DNA from: Motilimonas pumila
Lineage (GTDB): Bacteria > Pseudomonadota > Gammaproteobacteria > Enterobacterales > CBDFNC01
Assembly (NCBI RefSeq): GCF_003596335.1
Contig: NZ_QZCH01000027.1
Coordinates: 1 to 57,035 of the forward strand
Direction: 5' to 3'
Length of the DNA stretch: 57,035 nt
Shown here: one piece after another, positions 44,723 to 53,931 of the stretch
How the letters are laid out: each line of letters opens with the position of its first letter
Numbering within the stretch: the first letter of the stretch is position 1
Notes under the pieces: generated by a model
What the model was told of the DNA's origin: nothing
Databases searched by the model: none
Seen by the model: the letters and a program-made list of their open reading frames with translations, nothing else
Program-made: the position numbers and the translations under genes

Positions 44723-44757
44723 AAATGGCCTGCTGCTTCACCCCGCCGGCCATTTTG
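44723..44757 (+). terminator. Possible terminator after the PhoX-like gene
   Basis: Stem AAATGGCC/GGCCATTT (44723-44730 and 44748-44755) with a long loop and short T run. Weak. Confidence 0.4.
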
Positions 44758-44826
44758 TTGTTATTACGAGTAAACGTTCTCTGAGCCTTGCCGGTATCAA
44801 TAGCCAGCAAGGCTGCTCTTGGTCGC

Positions 44827-45285
44827 TTACGCTTCTCCCCGCTGCGCGCTATCAATCTCGGCGTACTTGTGCAATAAATCGGTTAATACCTTAACCCAGC
44901 TGAACACGTCAGAAGGGGTTTTCTTGAGGATAATTTCAACCTGCTGGCAATGTGTTTGCAGCGTAATCGCGCGCTCTAATTGAAAGGAAACCGCGTAAAA
45001 ATGCCACAATACCAACCGGGTCATGCGCTCACTGTTTTGTCTGGCGTGCTCTGAGTCATCAAACGCTTGCTGAAGTTCACTCAGCGCAATGGCCGTCATC
45101 CGTAAAGTAGCATCAAGACGCGCAGATAGCAGGCGGTCCTCATTTTCGGTTTCTTGAGCCTCAAACGTGAATAATTCATTCATCACATCTGGCGGCACCA
45201 TTTTGCTGATCATTCGTTCGCTAAAACTTTCTAACTCTTGGCGTTCCATGTTGTTAAGGCATTCAAAGGTATAATCAAGCTGCAT
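44827..45285 (-). CDS. Helical protein of unknown function
   Basis: Not recognised. A 152-residue soluble protein, almost fully helical by composition, with acidic N-terminal half (NELFTFEAQETENEDRLLSARLDATLRM) and no signal peptide. It converges with the PhoX-like gene and follows the ion-channel gene on the same strand by about 170 bases, which suggests weak linkage only. Confidence 0.68.
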   Translation of the reverse strand: MQLDYTFECLNNMERQELESFSERMISKMVPPDVMNELFTFEAQETENEDRLLSARLDATLRMTAIALSELQQAFDDSEHARQNSERMTRLVLWHFYAVSFQLERAITLQTHCQQVEIILKKTPSDVFSWVKVLTDLLHKYAEIDSAQRGEA

Positions 45286-45370
45286 GCTTTACTCGCTGTG
45301 GTTATGGTTTTATGGCAACAATGAAAGTTCAACGCTCGCGTTGACATTCATGACTCGGGCGATAAAAACG

Positions 45371-45434
45371 TAAATAGGCAGCGCCACTCCTGAGCCTGAA
45401 GGCCCGCTATAACAGGTCTTTACTGCCTATTAAT
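45371..45434. repeat. Long-loop inverted repeat
   Basis: AATAGGCAG (about 45373-45381) and CTGCCTATT (about 45423-45431) can pair across roughly 40 bases in the gap between the channel gene and the helical protein gene. It may be a terminator of the channel mRNA or a small structured RNA; nothing else supports it. Confidence 0.35.
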
Positions 45435-45453
45435 TTCAATTAAAGGAAGCCGT

Positions 45454-46299
45454 TCACTGCTTTTGCAGTAGCAGTTGCTTAATCTCTGCCAGCTCTTGCT
45501 GTAACGATTCCACCTGATTATGGGTGGCAAATATCTGCCTAGACTCATGCTCAGGGCTAAGGGTTGGCAGCTCGTCTTCTTTGTCTTTTTCTGCCAGCGC
45601 ATGTTCAGCCGTCATGGTTTCAATCACCACGCCTATCATCATATTAAGAAAGACAAATGCGGTCAGGAAAATAAAGGTCAGGTAATACACCCAGCTAATC
45701 GGGTACACCGCCATGGTTTCATACATCACGTCGGTCCAGTCTTCAAACGTTGCCACTCTGAACAAGGTTAACATCGAAATCGACACGTCCCCCCAGAGGA
45801 CAGCGTTAATCTCAGCAAACATCAAACTGCCCACCACAGCGTAAATATAAAAGATGATAAACATCAATACGCCAATATAGCTCATCTTAGGAATGGCCTT
45901 GAACAGCGCATTAATCAGTAACTTGAGTTGCGGTACGGCGGAGATTAGCCGCAGCACACGAAACACGCGTAACAAACGTGCAATTAACACGCCCTGCCCG
46001 GCCGCGGGGATCAAACTGCCAATTACGATGGCGGCATCAAACAAGTTCCATCCGCTTTTAAAGAAGTCGAGCTTTTTTTCATACGAAAAAAACTTAATGA
46101 TTATCTCGACTAAGAAAAACAACAAGATGGCTTGGTCCAGCCAATGAATCGCCGTGCTGACTGCTGGCGAGAGCTCAAACGTATTCGCGCCGATTAATAA
46201 AGCGGCGAGCACAATCACCAACACGGTGAATGCTTGGAAATACTTGTTATTATTGATCGCATTTAAGCGATGATGGAGCGAAGAAAACACTTTTAACAA
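45454..46299 (-). CDS. Voltage-gated ion channel (BacNav type) with acidic filter
   Basis: Tetrameric six-helix cation channel, 281 residues. S1-S4 voltage sensor at about residues 20-120; S4 contains the gating arginines Arg108, 111, 114 and 117 (LIARLLRVFRVLRLIS). The pore loop gives the selectivity filter TFEDWTD (residues 184-190). S6 follows (AFVFLNMMIGVVIETM), then a C-terminal coiled coil (NQVESLQQELAEIKQLLLQKQ) that holds the tetramer. Known Na+ channels have TLESW; here Asp replaces Ser and a second Asp is at filter position 7, like Ca2+-selective mutants (TLDDWSD). Likely Na+ or Ca2+ permeable. Start TTG at 46299 (or GTG at 46290); AAGGA precedes both. Confidence 0.85.
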   Translation of the reverse strand: MLKVFSSLHHRLNAINNNKYFQAFTVLVIVLAALLIGANTFELSPAVSTAIHWLDQAILLFFLVEIIIKFFSYEKKLDFFKSGWNLFDAAIVIGSLIPAAGQGVLIARLLRVFRVLRLISAVPQLKLLINALFKAIPKMSYIGVLMFIIFYIYAVVGSLMFAEINAVLWGDVSISMLTLFRVATFEDWTDVMYETMAVYPISWVYYLTFIFLTAFVFLNMMIGVVIETMTAEHALAEKDKEDELPTLSPEHESRQIFATHNQVESLQQELAEIKQLLLQKQ

Positions 46300-46567
46300 A
46301 TCCTTTTGCTGAACATATAAAGGCTAGATGGGCGCATACTATAGCCACAGTTGTTTAGCGGGTGAATACCCTAAGCTTAAAAGAGACAAAAAGCCTGAAT
46401 TTCCCCTGCTAAAACGTGTATCTTACGCTTGTGCCAGCGCTAAATTGCCCGTTTTCATCAGCCAAGGCGTGCAAATATTACCCCGCAAGGCGACAAGGCA
46501 AGGTAATCGGGCGTTCATCGTCATATGTGCGGCGTAGATAAAGACATTATCAGAGGAAGAAAAGCCA
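46300..46567. other. Gene-free divergent promoter region
   Basis: About 268 bases between the channel and the PhzF gene; a 69-residue plus-strand frame here has no ribosome binding site or domain and is not called. Confidence 0.35.
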
Positions 46568-47428
46568 ATGGAGACAAAGCAAACAGCGCTGAGCATTTAT
46601 CAAGTAGATGCTTTCACCACTTCTGTGTTCAGTGGCAACTACGCCGCCGTCGTGCCACTGACAAGCTGGTTAGCTGAAGCAACCATGCAAGCCATCGCGG
46701 CGGAAAACAATGTGTCAGAAACCGCTTTCACAGTGCCAAGAAATGAGCCAGGCCATTATGATATTCGTTGGTTTTCTCCGTTAGCCGAAATCGACTTTTG
46801 TGGCCACGCCACCTTGGCCAGCGCCAAAGTGCTGATGACCGAGCAAGGCTCATTGAACACCTTATACTTTCATGCCCCTGCGGTCGGGGCTTTAGCGGTG
46901 GAGCAAGATTCCACCGGCTTGATCACCATGACATTCCCTAACCAAATGCCACAAACAGTGGCGCAGCCGCCCGCACAATTATTGGCCGCACTAGCGACTG
47001 CTCCGCGTCAGGTAATGAAAAATCGGCAAGCGTATTTTGCCATCTATGACCAACAGCAACAGGTTGAGCAATGCCAGCCTAAGCTTGATTTACTGCGACA
47101 ACTTGCCCCTTTGGATGTGGTAGTCACTGCGCCGGCCAATCAAGACAGCGAAGCCGACTTTGTTTCTCGCTACTTTTGGCCCGCCAACGGCGGTGATGAA
47201 GACCAAGTAACGGGCTCTATTCACACCGGACTGGCGCCTTATTGGGCGCAGCAATTGGGTAAAGATACATTAACAGCGCAGCAGCTTTCTAGCCGGGGGG
47301 GCACCTTATACTGCCAAGTAAAAGGCCAACACGTATTAATATCAGGCTATGGCGTGTTATACCTTTCTGGCACCATTCAAGTCCCGCAGCACACAACGGC
47401 AAACGAGGGCAATAAAGCCGTTCGCTAG
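46568..47428 (+). CDS. PhzF-family isomerase/epimerase-like protein
   Basis: A 286-residue protein of the PhzF/DapF fold: two similar halves. N-terminal motifs YQVDAFTTSVFSGNYAAVV and ENNVSETAFTV (with catalytic-type Glu51), then WFSPLAEIDFCGHATLASAKVL. The second half keeps RYFWPANGGDEDQVTGSIHTGLAPYWA. In PhzF the equivalent Glu carries out proton shuffling; here the substrate is unknown (family members range from phenazine precursors to general isomerases). Single gene; RBS GAGGAAGA. Confidence 0.88.
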   Translation: METKQTALSIYQVDAFTTSVFSGNYAAVVPLTSWLAEATMQAIAAENNVSETAFTVPRNEPGHYDIRWFSPLAEIDFCGHATLASAKVLMTEQGSLNTLYFHAPAVGALAVEQDSTGLITMTFPNQMPQTVAQPPAQLLAALATAPRQVMKNRQAYFAIYDQQQQVEQCQPKLDLLRQLAPLDVVVTAPANQDSEADFVSRYFWPANGGDEDQVTGSIHTGLAPYWAQQLGKDTLTAQQLSSRGGTLYCQVKGQHVLISGYGVLYLSGTIQVPQHTTANEGNKAVR

Positions 47429-47562
47429 GCCGAATAGTTTGGACTGCTTGAGTTAGGCTATCTCGCCCATGGTCGCAGGCAGGCTAGCGTGACAATCGCG
47501 TAAATGCGGCATTGTAAATGCGCGCGAACGCGTGTTGCATGCTGGCTTTATCTGTTGCTCCC

Positions 47563-48546
47563 CTACTCGTTAATGACAATAGGAATTTGAAACGCAAAGG
47601 TTGCCCCACCTGTCATGGTCATTTCGACGTCCCGTACCATTTCGATTATAGAGCCAGTTTCATCTACCTCATAACCCCGCTCACGAGCCTGTTGAAAAAG
47701 GCTCTCTATTGCGGCAATAAACGCCACGTCAGATGTTAAATACACTTCGCAGCAAAGGTAGTAGCCTTCTGGAATAAAAAAGTCATATTGCTCATGGTCG
47801 ACTTGCCACTCACCTATGGTATAAGTGATATCTCCCCACGAACCTTCTAGTTCAGCAATGGGTGTGGCGCTTAACAGCTTGCAGCTGTCCTTACCATAAC
47901 TATCAAATACAGTGTCCCAGTCAAAGTCAGGCATCGGCGTGACTTTGATGCCCCTTTGTGGATACCAAACCAGCTCAGTGGGCATCGATTGAGCCAACTG
48001 TTTTTCCAGCGAGCCTTGCTTGGCGGGATGGGCCAGCTTTTGCAACATGGCAGACGCTTCAGAAGGAGTGCCTGTGACAAAAGACTGCCGCAGATCTTTG
48101 GCGGTGATGCCAAGCTCTCGTTTGAGCACTTTTGCCATCGCTTGTGAAGACGAGTAACCGCAGTGGTGTGCGATGTCCGTGACTTTCATGCCTTCGCTCA
48201 TATAGAGTAAAAACACCGCGTACTGTAACCGCACTCGGCTCAAATAGTGCCCAGGGGTTTCCCCAAACAAACGGCTAAACTGGCGATGAAAGTGATAAGG
48301 AGAAATGGCGCTTTTTTGGGCTATCTGCTCCCACGACAGGCTTTGTTCCAACGCGTCATGCATCATCGTCAGCGCCCTCTCAAATCGCTTTCGCTGATGG
48401 GCCGGTAACGGCTCAAGTAAAGCAACTTCTGGCACAAATACGTAAGGTTTCTTAGCCGTCTCGGTCATGCAAGCTGTCTGTAAAGATTGATAACATCTAC
48501 TATGACGAGGGGGCGCTGCAAATGCAACCGCGCCAGAGTGAGTCAT
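47563..48546 (-). CDS. AraC-family transcriptional regulator
   Basis: A 327-residue regulator with the AraC helix-turn-helix placed N-terminally: residues about 50-155 with WEQIAQKSAISPYHFHRQFSRLFGETPGHYLSRVRLQ and VTDIAHHCGYSSSQAMAKVLKRELG. The C-terminal half (about residues 160-327) looks like a GyrI/effector-binding domain, known in multidrug-sensing regulators such as Rob or BmrR-type proteins. The start ATG overlaps the RND stop codon (ATGA) and has GGAGG six bases upstream, so I prefer it to a later ATG. It is last in the efflux operon and probably controls it. Confidence 0.87.
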   Translation of the reverse strand: MTHSGAVAFAAPPRHSRCYQSLQTACMTETAKKPYVFVPEVALLEPLPAHQRKRFERALTMMHDALEQSLSWEQIAQKSAISPYHFHRQFSRLFGETPGHYLSRVRLQYAVFLLYMSEGMKVTDIAHHCGYSSSQAMAKVLKRELGITAKDLRQSFVTGTPSEASAMLQKLAHPAKQGSLEKQLAQSMPTELVWYPQRGIKVTPMPDFDWDTVFDSYGKDSCKLLSATPIAELEGSWGDITYTIGEWQVDHEQYDFFIPEGYYLCCEVYLTSDVAFIAAIESLFQQARERGYEVDETGSIIEMVRDVEMTMTGGATFAFQIPIVINE

Positions 48547-51500
48547 ATCATCCCTCCAGAAGGTGCGCCCGACATAGCAGCTGGCTTAAGGCGGCGTATT
48601 TTACCATTGTGCTGGTGGCTGATGCTTAAAAGTACCGGCAATAATATCAGCGTCACCACGGTAGCAAACAGCTCACCAAACACCAGCGAAACCACCGCGG
48701 GTTTTAAATACTGAGCTTGCTCAGCGCGCTCGCTGAGTAAAGGAAGCAGTCCGCAAACCGTGGTCACTGTGGTTAAAAAAATAGCCCTCATTCGACCGGT
48801 TCCCGCTTGCACAAGCGCCGACACTAACGACATTCCTTGGCGATAGTGATCATTAAACCGAGTGATCAGCACCAAGGAGTCGTTAATCACGATGCCCGTC
48901 ATTGCCATCATGCCAAACAAAGACAAAATACTGATGGGTAAGTCCATCAGGTAGTGACCAAAAATGGCACCAGCAAAACCAAATGGGATCACTGCCATGA
49001 TAATCAGCGGTTGCCAGTAGGATTTAAGGGGAACGGCCAACAAAATGTAAACCAACAGTAAAGTCAGGATCATGGCGGACTGAAACCCTTGCTGCACTTC
49101 GCCTATTTCTTCAAATTCACCTGCGGGAGTGATAGTCACGCCAGGATAATGCTGTTGCAGCTTGACGATGTTAGCGTTCAGCTGCTGGATGCTAGCCTCT
49201 GGTGACTGCACGGAACGGTTTTGATTCCAATAAAGGTTCACCACTTGCTCGCGATCGCGGCGATACAAAATTTCGGGCTCTCGCTCAATCTGAAATCGAG
49301 CCACTTCACCCAACGGAATAACCTGCCCACCGGCCAGCATAATGGGGCTGGCTTGCAGCTGCGATAAGGTCGCGGTGTCCTTCACCGGATAACGCACAAT
49401 AACCTTGGTTTCCTGCCCTTGCTCAAGCAAGCGGTGAATGTCTCTTTGGCCAAAAGCATCTGCCGCCAGCTGCGCAATTCGGTCTTGGGTAAGCCCTAAT
49501 TGGCGACCATAAGCATTAAGGGTAATGCGTACCTGTTCTTGTCCCCCAGTGCCATCATCAAAGACGTCTGCGACTCCGGGCAGCCGCTTTAACGCTGCGG
49601 CCAACTCTTTTGCAGCCATTATCGCTAACGCTCGCTCAGGGGCAGAAATAGCCAAAAAGGTACCGCCAGCAGGCGCATCAGCAGCAGAGAAGCTGACCGA
49701 ATGGGCTCCTTCAAAACCACCCGTTAAGCTGCGCCATTCATTGGTTAATGCATGGGCAGGCAAAGACGAAAGCGCCTCCTGACTGAGCTCTGCGGTTACC
49801 TCAATATCACCGTAGCCGTCTGACCAAACCAGCAAATTCTGCAGCGGCTTATTCTTCAATTGATGCATTTGTTGCAAGGAGTGGTTTAATTGCAAAGCCG
49901 TCGTTTCAAGCTGATGGATGGCTTTTGCTTGTAATGGCAAGGGCGCGCCATCTTGCAATTTCACCTTAGCAGTTACGTAGCGCCCAGGTATCTCAGGAAA
50001 AACCGCGCTGCGAATGGTTCCGCTTGCCCACATGCCATACGCCAGCACGATAAATGCGCTAAAGCCCAGTAACGCCGCGCACCTATTACGTAATGAATAT
50101 TGCAAAACTGGCCGGTAAAGCCGTTGATTCAAGCTAGCTAAGGCCTGTTGCGCGCCTGCTTGAACACGGCCAGCGCCCTTAGCTTTACCTGCTCGGACGC
50201 GCATCGCTGCAAGATGAGACGGCAAAATAAATTTACTTTCAATTAACGAAAAAAACAGCGCAAATATCACTACCGCGGCAAAACCTGCGAGCAATTTGGC
50301 TACGTCATTATTGATCCAAAGCATTGGCGAGAAGGCGGCAATGGTGGTTAAGGCGCCAAACACTGTCGCGACCGAGACAGAACGAACGCCTTTCCAGGCT
50401 GCGAGTTTGCCGTTCGCCGTGTGCTTTCGTTCAGCATGGACCGACTCACCAACTACCACGGCGTCGTCCACCAAGATGCCAAGCACCAAAATAAAACCAA
50501 ATAAAGTGATGTCGTTAATGCTGTAATTAAATACTTGCATGGCGCTGAGCGTGCCGCACAACGCAATGGGGATCCCTACTGCAACCCAAAAAGCCAGCTT
50601 AAGCTCTAAAAACAGCCCAAGCAGTATCATCACAATTACCAACCCCTGCCAGGCATTATTACTTAACCGCAGCAGCTGATCCTCGATGTAAGGCGCCATA
50701 TCCGCCATGGTGTTAATAGACACGTCACTGGGAAGACGCTTGCGCGCATTGCCGAGGGTTTCTTTTATCGCCTGACTAATATGCAGCAGGTTGTCTGTTT
50801 GCTTGCTGCTGACTAAGAGCGCGATGGCATTTTCACCATTATTGCGAACAATGGCGCCACGGTCTTCGTAGCCTCGGGTAAGCTTTGCCACGTCACCAAG
50901 TCGCACCGTTCCGGTTACCGTTGAAAGGATCTCCAGCGCTTTGAGTTTTTGCAAATCGTCGGCATAACCGTCAGCACGAACCAGGATCCGGCCTTTTTCA
51001 CTTTTTAATTCTCCGGCTCGGGTTTCCAGCGAGGACTGCTCTATTTTGAGGGAAAAATCATGCAGGTTTATGCCAAGATTGCGAAGCTTATCGACCTCAG
51101 GTTCAATCACGATCAAACCATTACGGCTGCCCCAATTTGTGACCTTAGATATATTAGGGTGTTTGGTTAACGCCATTTCAACTTGGCGAGCAATGGGCTG
51201 CAACTCACTGTCATCTCTGGGGGCGGAAATAATCACAAACGCGGCGAGATTGGTAAAGTCATCACGGGTGATTTGAGGCCGCTCCGCTTGCATTGGAAAA
51301 CTTGTGATGGCGTTGACTTGATTGCTCACATCATGGAGTAGCGTGTCTAAATTTGCTTCTATGGTCTTTCTCACCCTCACCGTTGCTAGCCCAGCAACAG
51401 ACTGACTGGTGATTTGCTTAATGCCGCTAATGCCACCGATGGAGGCTTCAATCCGTTGGGTAATGCTGGCATCAATTTGCTGCGCACTCCCTCCCGGGTA

Positions 51501-51653
51501 AGCCACGTTAATCACCAGGCCAGAAGGTGCTATCTGAGGAAAAGACTCTACTCGCAACTGCCCTATAGCCAACAGACCACTGGCAACAATGGCCAACATA
51601 AGTAAATTGGCCGCAACCGTGTTATTGATAAACCATTTGGTGAGCCAACTCAT
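48543..51653 (-). CDS. RND efflux pump, inner-membrane transporter
   Basis: AcrB-like proton-driven efflux transporter, 1036 residues with 12 membrane helices and two large periplasmic loops. Starts MSWLTKWFINNTVAANLLMLAI. Proton-relay Asp pair is in FILVLGILVDDAVVVGES (about residue 400), with Lys in the second half. The HAE-type periplasmic region shows YPGGSAQQIDASITQRIEASIGGISGIKQITS. The sequence lacks the Met-rich metal path of CusA, so substrates are drugs, dyes, lipids or similar. Overlaps the adaptor gene upstream and the AraC gene downstream by ATGA, so it sits inside a coupled operon. No outer-membrane TolC-like channel is encoded nearby. Confidence 0.93.
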   Translation of the reverse strand: MSWLTKWFINNTVAANLLMLAIVASGLLAIGQLRVESFPQIAPSGLVINVAYPGGSAQQIDASITQRIEASIGGISGIKQITSQSVAGLATVRVRKTIEANLDTLLHDVSNQVNAITSFPMQAERPQITRDDFTNLAAFVIISAPRDDSELQPIARQVEMALTKHPNISKVTNWGSRNGLIVIEPEVDKLRNLGINLHDFSLKIEQSSLETRAGELKSEKGRILVRADGYADDLQKLKALEILSTVTGTVRLGDVAKLTRGYEDRGAIVRNNGENAIALLVSSKQTDNLLHISQAIKETLGNARKRLPSDVSINTMADMAPYIEDQLLRLSNNAWQGLVIVMILLGLFLELKLAFWVAVGIPIALCGTLSAMQVFNYSINDITLFGFILVLGILVDDAVVVGESVHAERKHTANGKLAAWKGVRSVSVATVFGALTTIAAFSPMLWINNDVAKLLAGFAAVVIFALFFSLIESKFILPSHLAAMRVRAGKAKGAGRVQAGAQQALASLNQRLYRPVLQYSLRNRCAALLGFSAFIVLAYGMWASGTIRSAVFPEIPGRYVTAKVKLQDGAPLPLQAKAIHQLETTALQLNHSLQQMHQLKNKPLQNLLVWSDGYGDIEVTAELSQEALSSLPAHALTNEWRSLTGGFEGAHSVSFSAADAPAGGTFLAISAPERALAIMAAKELAAALKRLPGVADVFDDGTGGQEQVRITLNAYGRQLGLTQDRIAQLAADAFGQRDIHRLLEQGQETKVIVRYPVKDTATLSQLQASPIMLAGGQVIPLGEVARFQIEREPEILYRRDREQVVNLYWNQNRSVQSPEASIQQLNANIVKLQQHYPGVTITPAGEFEEIGEVQQGFQSAMILTLLLVYILLAVPLKSYWQPLIIMAVIPFGFAGAIFGHYLMDLPISILSLFGMMAMTGIVINDSLVLITRFNDHYRQGMSLVSALVQAGTGRMRAIFLTTVTTVCGLLPLLSERAEQAQYLKPAVVSLVFGELFATVVTLILLPVLLSISHQHNGKIRRLKPAAMSGAPSGGMI

Positions 51654-52792
51654 GGTGTCTGCTCCATATTGTCGTTATCGCCGCGCGCCATTTTCGGGGC
51701 GACTTGAGTACCTGAGATCATCGACAGCAAAGGGTAAGTCACCACCCTTCTGGCTTGCAGGGGCGCGAGCTGAAACACTGCAAACACCGCCGACGGCGTT
51801 TCTTTTAGGACATCGATGGTTTCTAAACGCAGCTTGTTGTCATCGTCGAGTGTCCATACATCGCCATCTCGAGTAAGCGCACTTAAAGGCAGGGCCATCA
51901 CCCCATCACGCTGTTCCAAGCGCACCTCTACGCTCACCTGCTGATTAGGTAATAACCTTGGCGAGGCCCGATACGGCTCTGCAACTGCCAGCACCACTTG
52001 GCGTTGGCGGCTAATGCTATCAACCTCGGGAGTCACAAAACGTAGCGTCCCTTGGCGTTTGTGGTGTTGCCTGTCGACGACGCTAATATCAGGCTGCTCC
52101 AGCGCAGCAGAAAACCTTTGCCACAGCTGCTCTGGCACCGCAACATGAATGTCCAAGCTAGCGCTTGATGCTAATTGAAACAAGGGCTGTTCCACTGCTA
52201 CTTGCTGCCCTGGACTGACGAAGCGATTGATAATCACCGCATCAAAAGGCGCGACCACGGTGGCATCTTTAAAGTGTTGCTGCGCGCTGACATAAGCTTG
52301 CCTTGCTTGCTGCAGCGCCGCTTTTGCAAATGCAATTTGCGGCTCTCTTCTGGCATAAGCCGAGCTTTTTCTTTGCGATAACATCTTCAGCGCCACGGTG
52401 CGCTCATGCTGCTCCCGCTCAAGATTAAGCTCTGCTTGAGTGACCGCACTGCGCGCTTGAGCCAATTGAGAACTAAGGTGCGTGGTGTCAATTTTAGCCA
52501 GCACGTCACCTTGTTTGACCAAGGCACCCGGCTCTAAATGGGCATTTAACCATTGCACTTTGGCACTGCTTGTCGCCTTAATTTCCACCGGCCATCGTGC
52601 GCGGCTAAAACCAAACAGTGCGATTACCGGTTGGTAAGCTTGCGGTTTAACCAAGCTGACCGTGACCGGCTGCTTGACCTCAATAACCGCAGCAGGCGGC
52701 GTAGGCTCAGGCGCTAACGTGGCTACTAGGGTTCCAGCGCATGCCACCAGCAACAAGCTCAATGCGATAGGTAAAATTTTACGCCATTTCAT
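51650..52792 (-). CDS. RND membrane-fusion adaptor lipoprotein
   Basis: AcrA/MexA-like periplasmic adaptor, 380 residues. N-terminus MKWRKILPIALSLLLVACAG has a lipobox with Cys18, so probably lipidated. Then a barrel-sandwich domain (WPVEIKATSSAKVQWLNAHLEPGALVKQGDVLAKID), an alpha-hairpin of about 60 residues rich in Gln and Arg (LSSQLAQARSAVTQAELNLEREQHERT and QIAFAKAALQQARQAYVSAQQHF), second lipoyl half (DATVVAPFDAVIINRFVSPGQQV) and beta-barrel. Overlaps the ABC-domain gene upstream and the RND gene downstream by ATGA. Confidence 0.92.
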   Translation of the reverse strand: MKWRKILPIALSLLLVACAGTLVATLAPEPTPPAAVIEVKQPVTVSLVKPQAYQPVIALFGFSRARWPVEIKATSSAKVQWLNAHLEPGALVKQGDVLAKIDTTHLSSQLAQARSAVTQAELNLEREQHERTVALKMLSQRKSSAYARREPQIAFAKAALQQARQAYVSAQQHFKDATVVAPFDAVIINRFVSPGQQVAVEQPLFQLASSASLDIHVAVPEQLWQRFSAALEQPDISVVDRQHHKRQGTLRFVTPEVDSISRQRQVVLAVAEPYRASPRLLPNQQVSVEVRLEQRDGVMALPLSALTRDGDVWTLDDDNKLRLETIDVLKETPSAVFAVFQLAPLQARRVVTYPLLSMISGTQVAPKMARGDNDNMEQTP

Positions 52793-53688
52793 CGTTGATT
52801 CTCCGAGTAAGACTGGACAAGTGCCGACGGCTTATTTAACCGTTGACTGATTTCGCTCAAGCGAGACAAGGTCTGTAAAGTAATGGGCAATAAAATCGCA
52901 GCTTCAACAAACTCCAGTGAATAAGTCACAATCGAAAAAATTTGCCCCGCCGAAGGCGCTGGAATTAAGGTAGAAAGCCACAGGTTAATCAGCACAAATG
53001 CAAATAAAGCCAAGAAAATTAAGCCGTAAACAACGGCCTCAGCATCAGAAATTAAAATTTCCCGGCGTTTAATACGCTTTAAGTGGCCACGCAGGCCGCG
53101 CCGAGAACGTTGCGACAAAATGGTTACCTGTTGCTCCATTCGACTATTCAACAGGCCATTAAGGCGCACAAAATACGCATGAAACTGAACGTAAATCAGC
53201 AAGATGATAATGCCAGCAACGCCAGCGCTGACGCCCAGTTGTACATGAAAGGAACTCAGAATAATGATTGAGGCGATTAATTGGATCACCGCAGTCATCA
53301 GCGGTGGCACATCATTTTCAAGAAAGTCGACCAATTCGCGAGACATATTGAGTCGTGCGTTGCGCACCGATACGTTGGCCACAGGCGCATTATTTCGACA
53401 AGCTTGTTTTTCCACAGCTACGCCGACTTCCACGCGAATATCGCCGTAAACTCGGGTATCGTAAAAACGGCGCCCGACCGACACCAAGATAAGCGCGGCG
53501 AACAAAATCGCCAACCAATACAGCGCTAAGTGCTCACTGGCTAACAGGTCATCAATGGCAAAACCGATAAACAAAGGCAGCAGCACCATAAATACATTTT
53601 CAAGGGCAACCAACAGCCATGTCACAGCCACTTTCGCTTTAAATTGGCTCAGGATAGAGCGGACAGTAAATTCAAATTTGCGGGACAA
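52789..53688 (-). CDS. ABC exporter-type membrane domain without ATPase
   Basis: A 299-residue protein that looks like only the six-helix transmembrane domain of an ABC exporter (MsbA-like): helices at about residues 18-45, 55-70, 130-170 and 225-275; MVLLPLFIGFAIDDL and the coupling-helix-type region RRFYDTRVYGDIRVEVG are typical. There is no Walker A or signature, and the frame ends with a stop overlapped by the next gene, so an ATPase half is not lost by frameshift at this end. The start is TTG with GGAG eight bases upstream. It leads the efflux operon. How it would work without an ATPase is unknown. Confidence 0.82.
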   Translation of the reverse strand: MSRKFEFTVRSILSQFKAKVAVTWLLVALENVFMVLLPLFIGFAIDDLLASEHLALYWLAILFAALILVSVGRRFYDTRVYGDIRVEVGVAVEKQACRNNAPVANVSVRNARLNMSRELVDFLENDVPPLMTAVIQLIASIIILSSFHVQLGVSAGVAGIIILLIYVQFHAYFVRLNGLLNSRMEQQVTILSQRSRRGLRGHLKRIKRREILISDAEAVVYGLIFLALFAFVLINLWLSTLIPAPSAGQIFSIVTYSLEFVEAAILLPITLQTLSRLSEISQRLNKPSALVQSYSENQR

Positions 53689-53931
53689 AATTAAGACTCC
53701 ATGTAATGGCTACCGAGTCATTATTGCTAAAGTGTGCGTTTAAAAAGTGTCTCAGCTTGCGCTTTAACTCTGGCTGGCGTCTTTTAGACCTTATGAAATG
53801 AATTGCGATGTAATACCAGATAAATGCTAAACCTTGCCCCCTCGTTTGCAGCAAAGGGTCAATCCGCGGTTCTTAAACACTTGGATTGAGATGGCGAGCC
53901 AGGCATCTATTGGGTATAAACTGTATAACAA

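Noticed and set aside
46328..46537. Plus-strand frame of 69 codons before the PhzF gene
   Set aside because: No domain or ribosome binding site; sits in the divergent promoter region.
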